A stretch of 5,275 nt of DNA from CAWVWD01 sp965662365 (GTDB lineage: Bacteria; Bacteroidota; Bacteroidia; Chitinophagales; Saprospiraceae), in the NCBI GenBank assembly GCA_965662365.1, contig CBFIHR010000144.1, forward strand, positions 1-5,275, written 5' to 3'. Position numbers and translations under genes: made by a program. The notes beneath the pieces are model-generated. The model had not been told where the DNA came from, ran no database searches, and saw nothing but the letters and a program-made list of their open reading frames with translations. This document shows, in pieces, positions 4,772 through 5,275 of the stretch; positions within the stretch are counted from its first letter, which is position 1, and every line of letters begins with the position of its first letter.

Positions 4772-5275
4772 TTAAATTTCAGTACTTATTACAGATTCAA
4801 TTTTAAAATCAATATTTCCCCAGTCAACAGATATTTCGTTGTTAAAGTGATTGCCCGTTTTTAATGACAGTATTTCATTTGGATTGTCATCCTCACTAAA
4901 ACCAAAAATGATTTCATTACTTATTTTACCGCCATATTCTTGCGGTAACGAAACTCCATTATAATCTGTATTCAATGAAATTTTTGATTTATATCCTGTT
5001 CTACTTGAATTTGATTTTCCTTTGTCAAAGTCTAAATATACAGTTTGAATATATCCACCAAGTTCAGTATGAAAATAAACTTCTGATACTTCAGGTCTTA
5101 TTCGATATTCACCATCAAAATAAGTCAAAATAGCCTTCGCTTCTTCCTCAATCGGTTCAAACTGTTCCTCCAAACTATCCAATTCCCAATTCTGAAAAAT
5201 CTCAATCATCGCCAAAACTTTTGTTTCATTTTTAGTAATGGTAATGATAGATTTTGATTGTACTTTTTGGTGTTG
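4772..5275 (-). CDS. Unrecognised protein, probably 5'-truncated by the window edge
   Basis: I do not recognise the family. The frame ends at TAA (4772-4774) and is open without a stop to the last base of the window, giving 167 codons. An ATG at 5207-5209 would give 145 residues, and a TTG at 5213-5215 would give 147. However, the 20 codons before the TTG, translating as a K/T/I-rich stretch ending in TKNETKVL, read as plausible protein, so the true start may be outside the window. The product is acidic and hydrophilic, with an early Glu-rich helix (SLEEQFEPIEEEAKAIL), a middle of likely beta strands (VYFHTELGGYIQTVYLDF), and a C-terminal half with FGFSEDDNP and EISVDWGN. It has no signal peptide or membrane helix. 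Its tandem position with a SUKH gene makes a toxin-immunity or accessory role possible, but that is inference only. Confidence 0.6.
   Translation of the reverse strand, partial: QHQKVQSKSIITITKNETKVLAMIEIFQNWELDSLEEQFEPIEEEAKAILTYFDGEYRIRPEVSEVYFHTELGGYIQTVYLDFDKGKSNSSRTGYKSKISLNTDYNGVSLPQEYGGKISNEIIFGFSEDDNPNEILSLKTGNHFNNEISVDWGNIDFKIESVISTEI

Overview
All genes supported in this window lie on the minus strand. The low G+C content, the A-rich leaders in place of Shine-Dalgarno sequences, the FadN-type beta-oxidation protein and an S23/IVP four-helix-bundle gene together point to a member of the Bacteroidota. I cannot place it more finely from the sequence alone.

In transcription order, right to left, the window holds five supported genes. 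(1) The 3' part of an unrecognised gene (5275-4772); its frame stays open to the window edge. (2) A small SUKH (SMI1/KNR4) family gene (4696-4292). (3) A gene-poor stretch of 434 bases (4291-3858) with a possible promoter element, a 12-bp inverted repeat, one possible 49-codon reading frame, a cluster of short hairpins, and a 45-base double hairpin framed by an exact 12-base direct repeat just before the next start codon. (4) A complete fadN-type 3-hydroxyacyl-CoA dehydrogenase/enoyl-CoA hydratase (3857-1473). (5) An S23/IVP four-helix-bundle gene (1395-1039). (6) An acetyl-CoA acyltransferase (thiolase, fadA type; 869-1) that is cut by the left edge of the window.

FadN and FadA would carry out the last three steps of fatty-acid beta-oxidation: hydration, NAD-dependent oxidation and thiolysis. 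All catalytic residues I could locate are present. The SUKH gene and its unknown neighbour look more AT-rich and resemble accessory or immunity-type genes. Their link to the fatty-acid genes is only positional.

The most unusual structure is the fadN-fadA junction. A four-helix-bundle gene sits between the two pathway genes, with tracts of a degenerate 7-bp repeat (consensus near AGATATG) at fadN's end, at its own end and before fadA. The stop codons of fadN and of the four-helix gene both run directly into these tracts. This looks like a cassette that entered, or expanded within, an ancestral fadN-fadA operon. A second candidate insertion is the hairpin element in the fadN leader.
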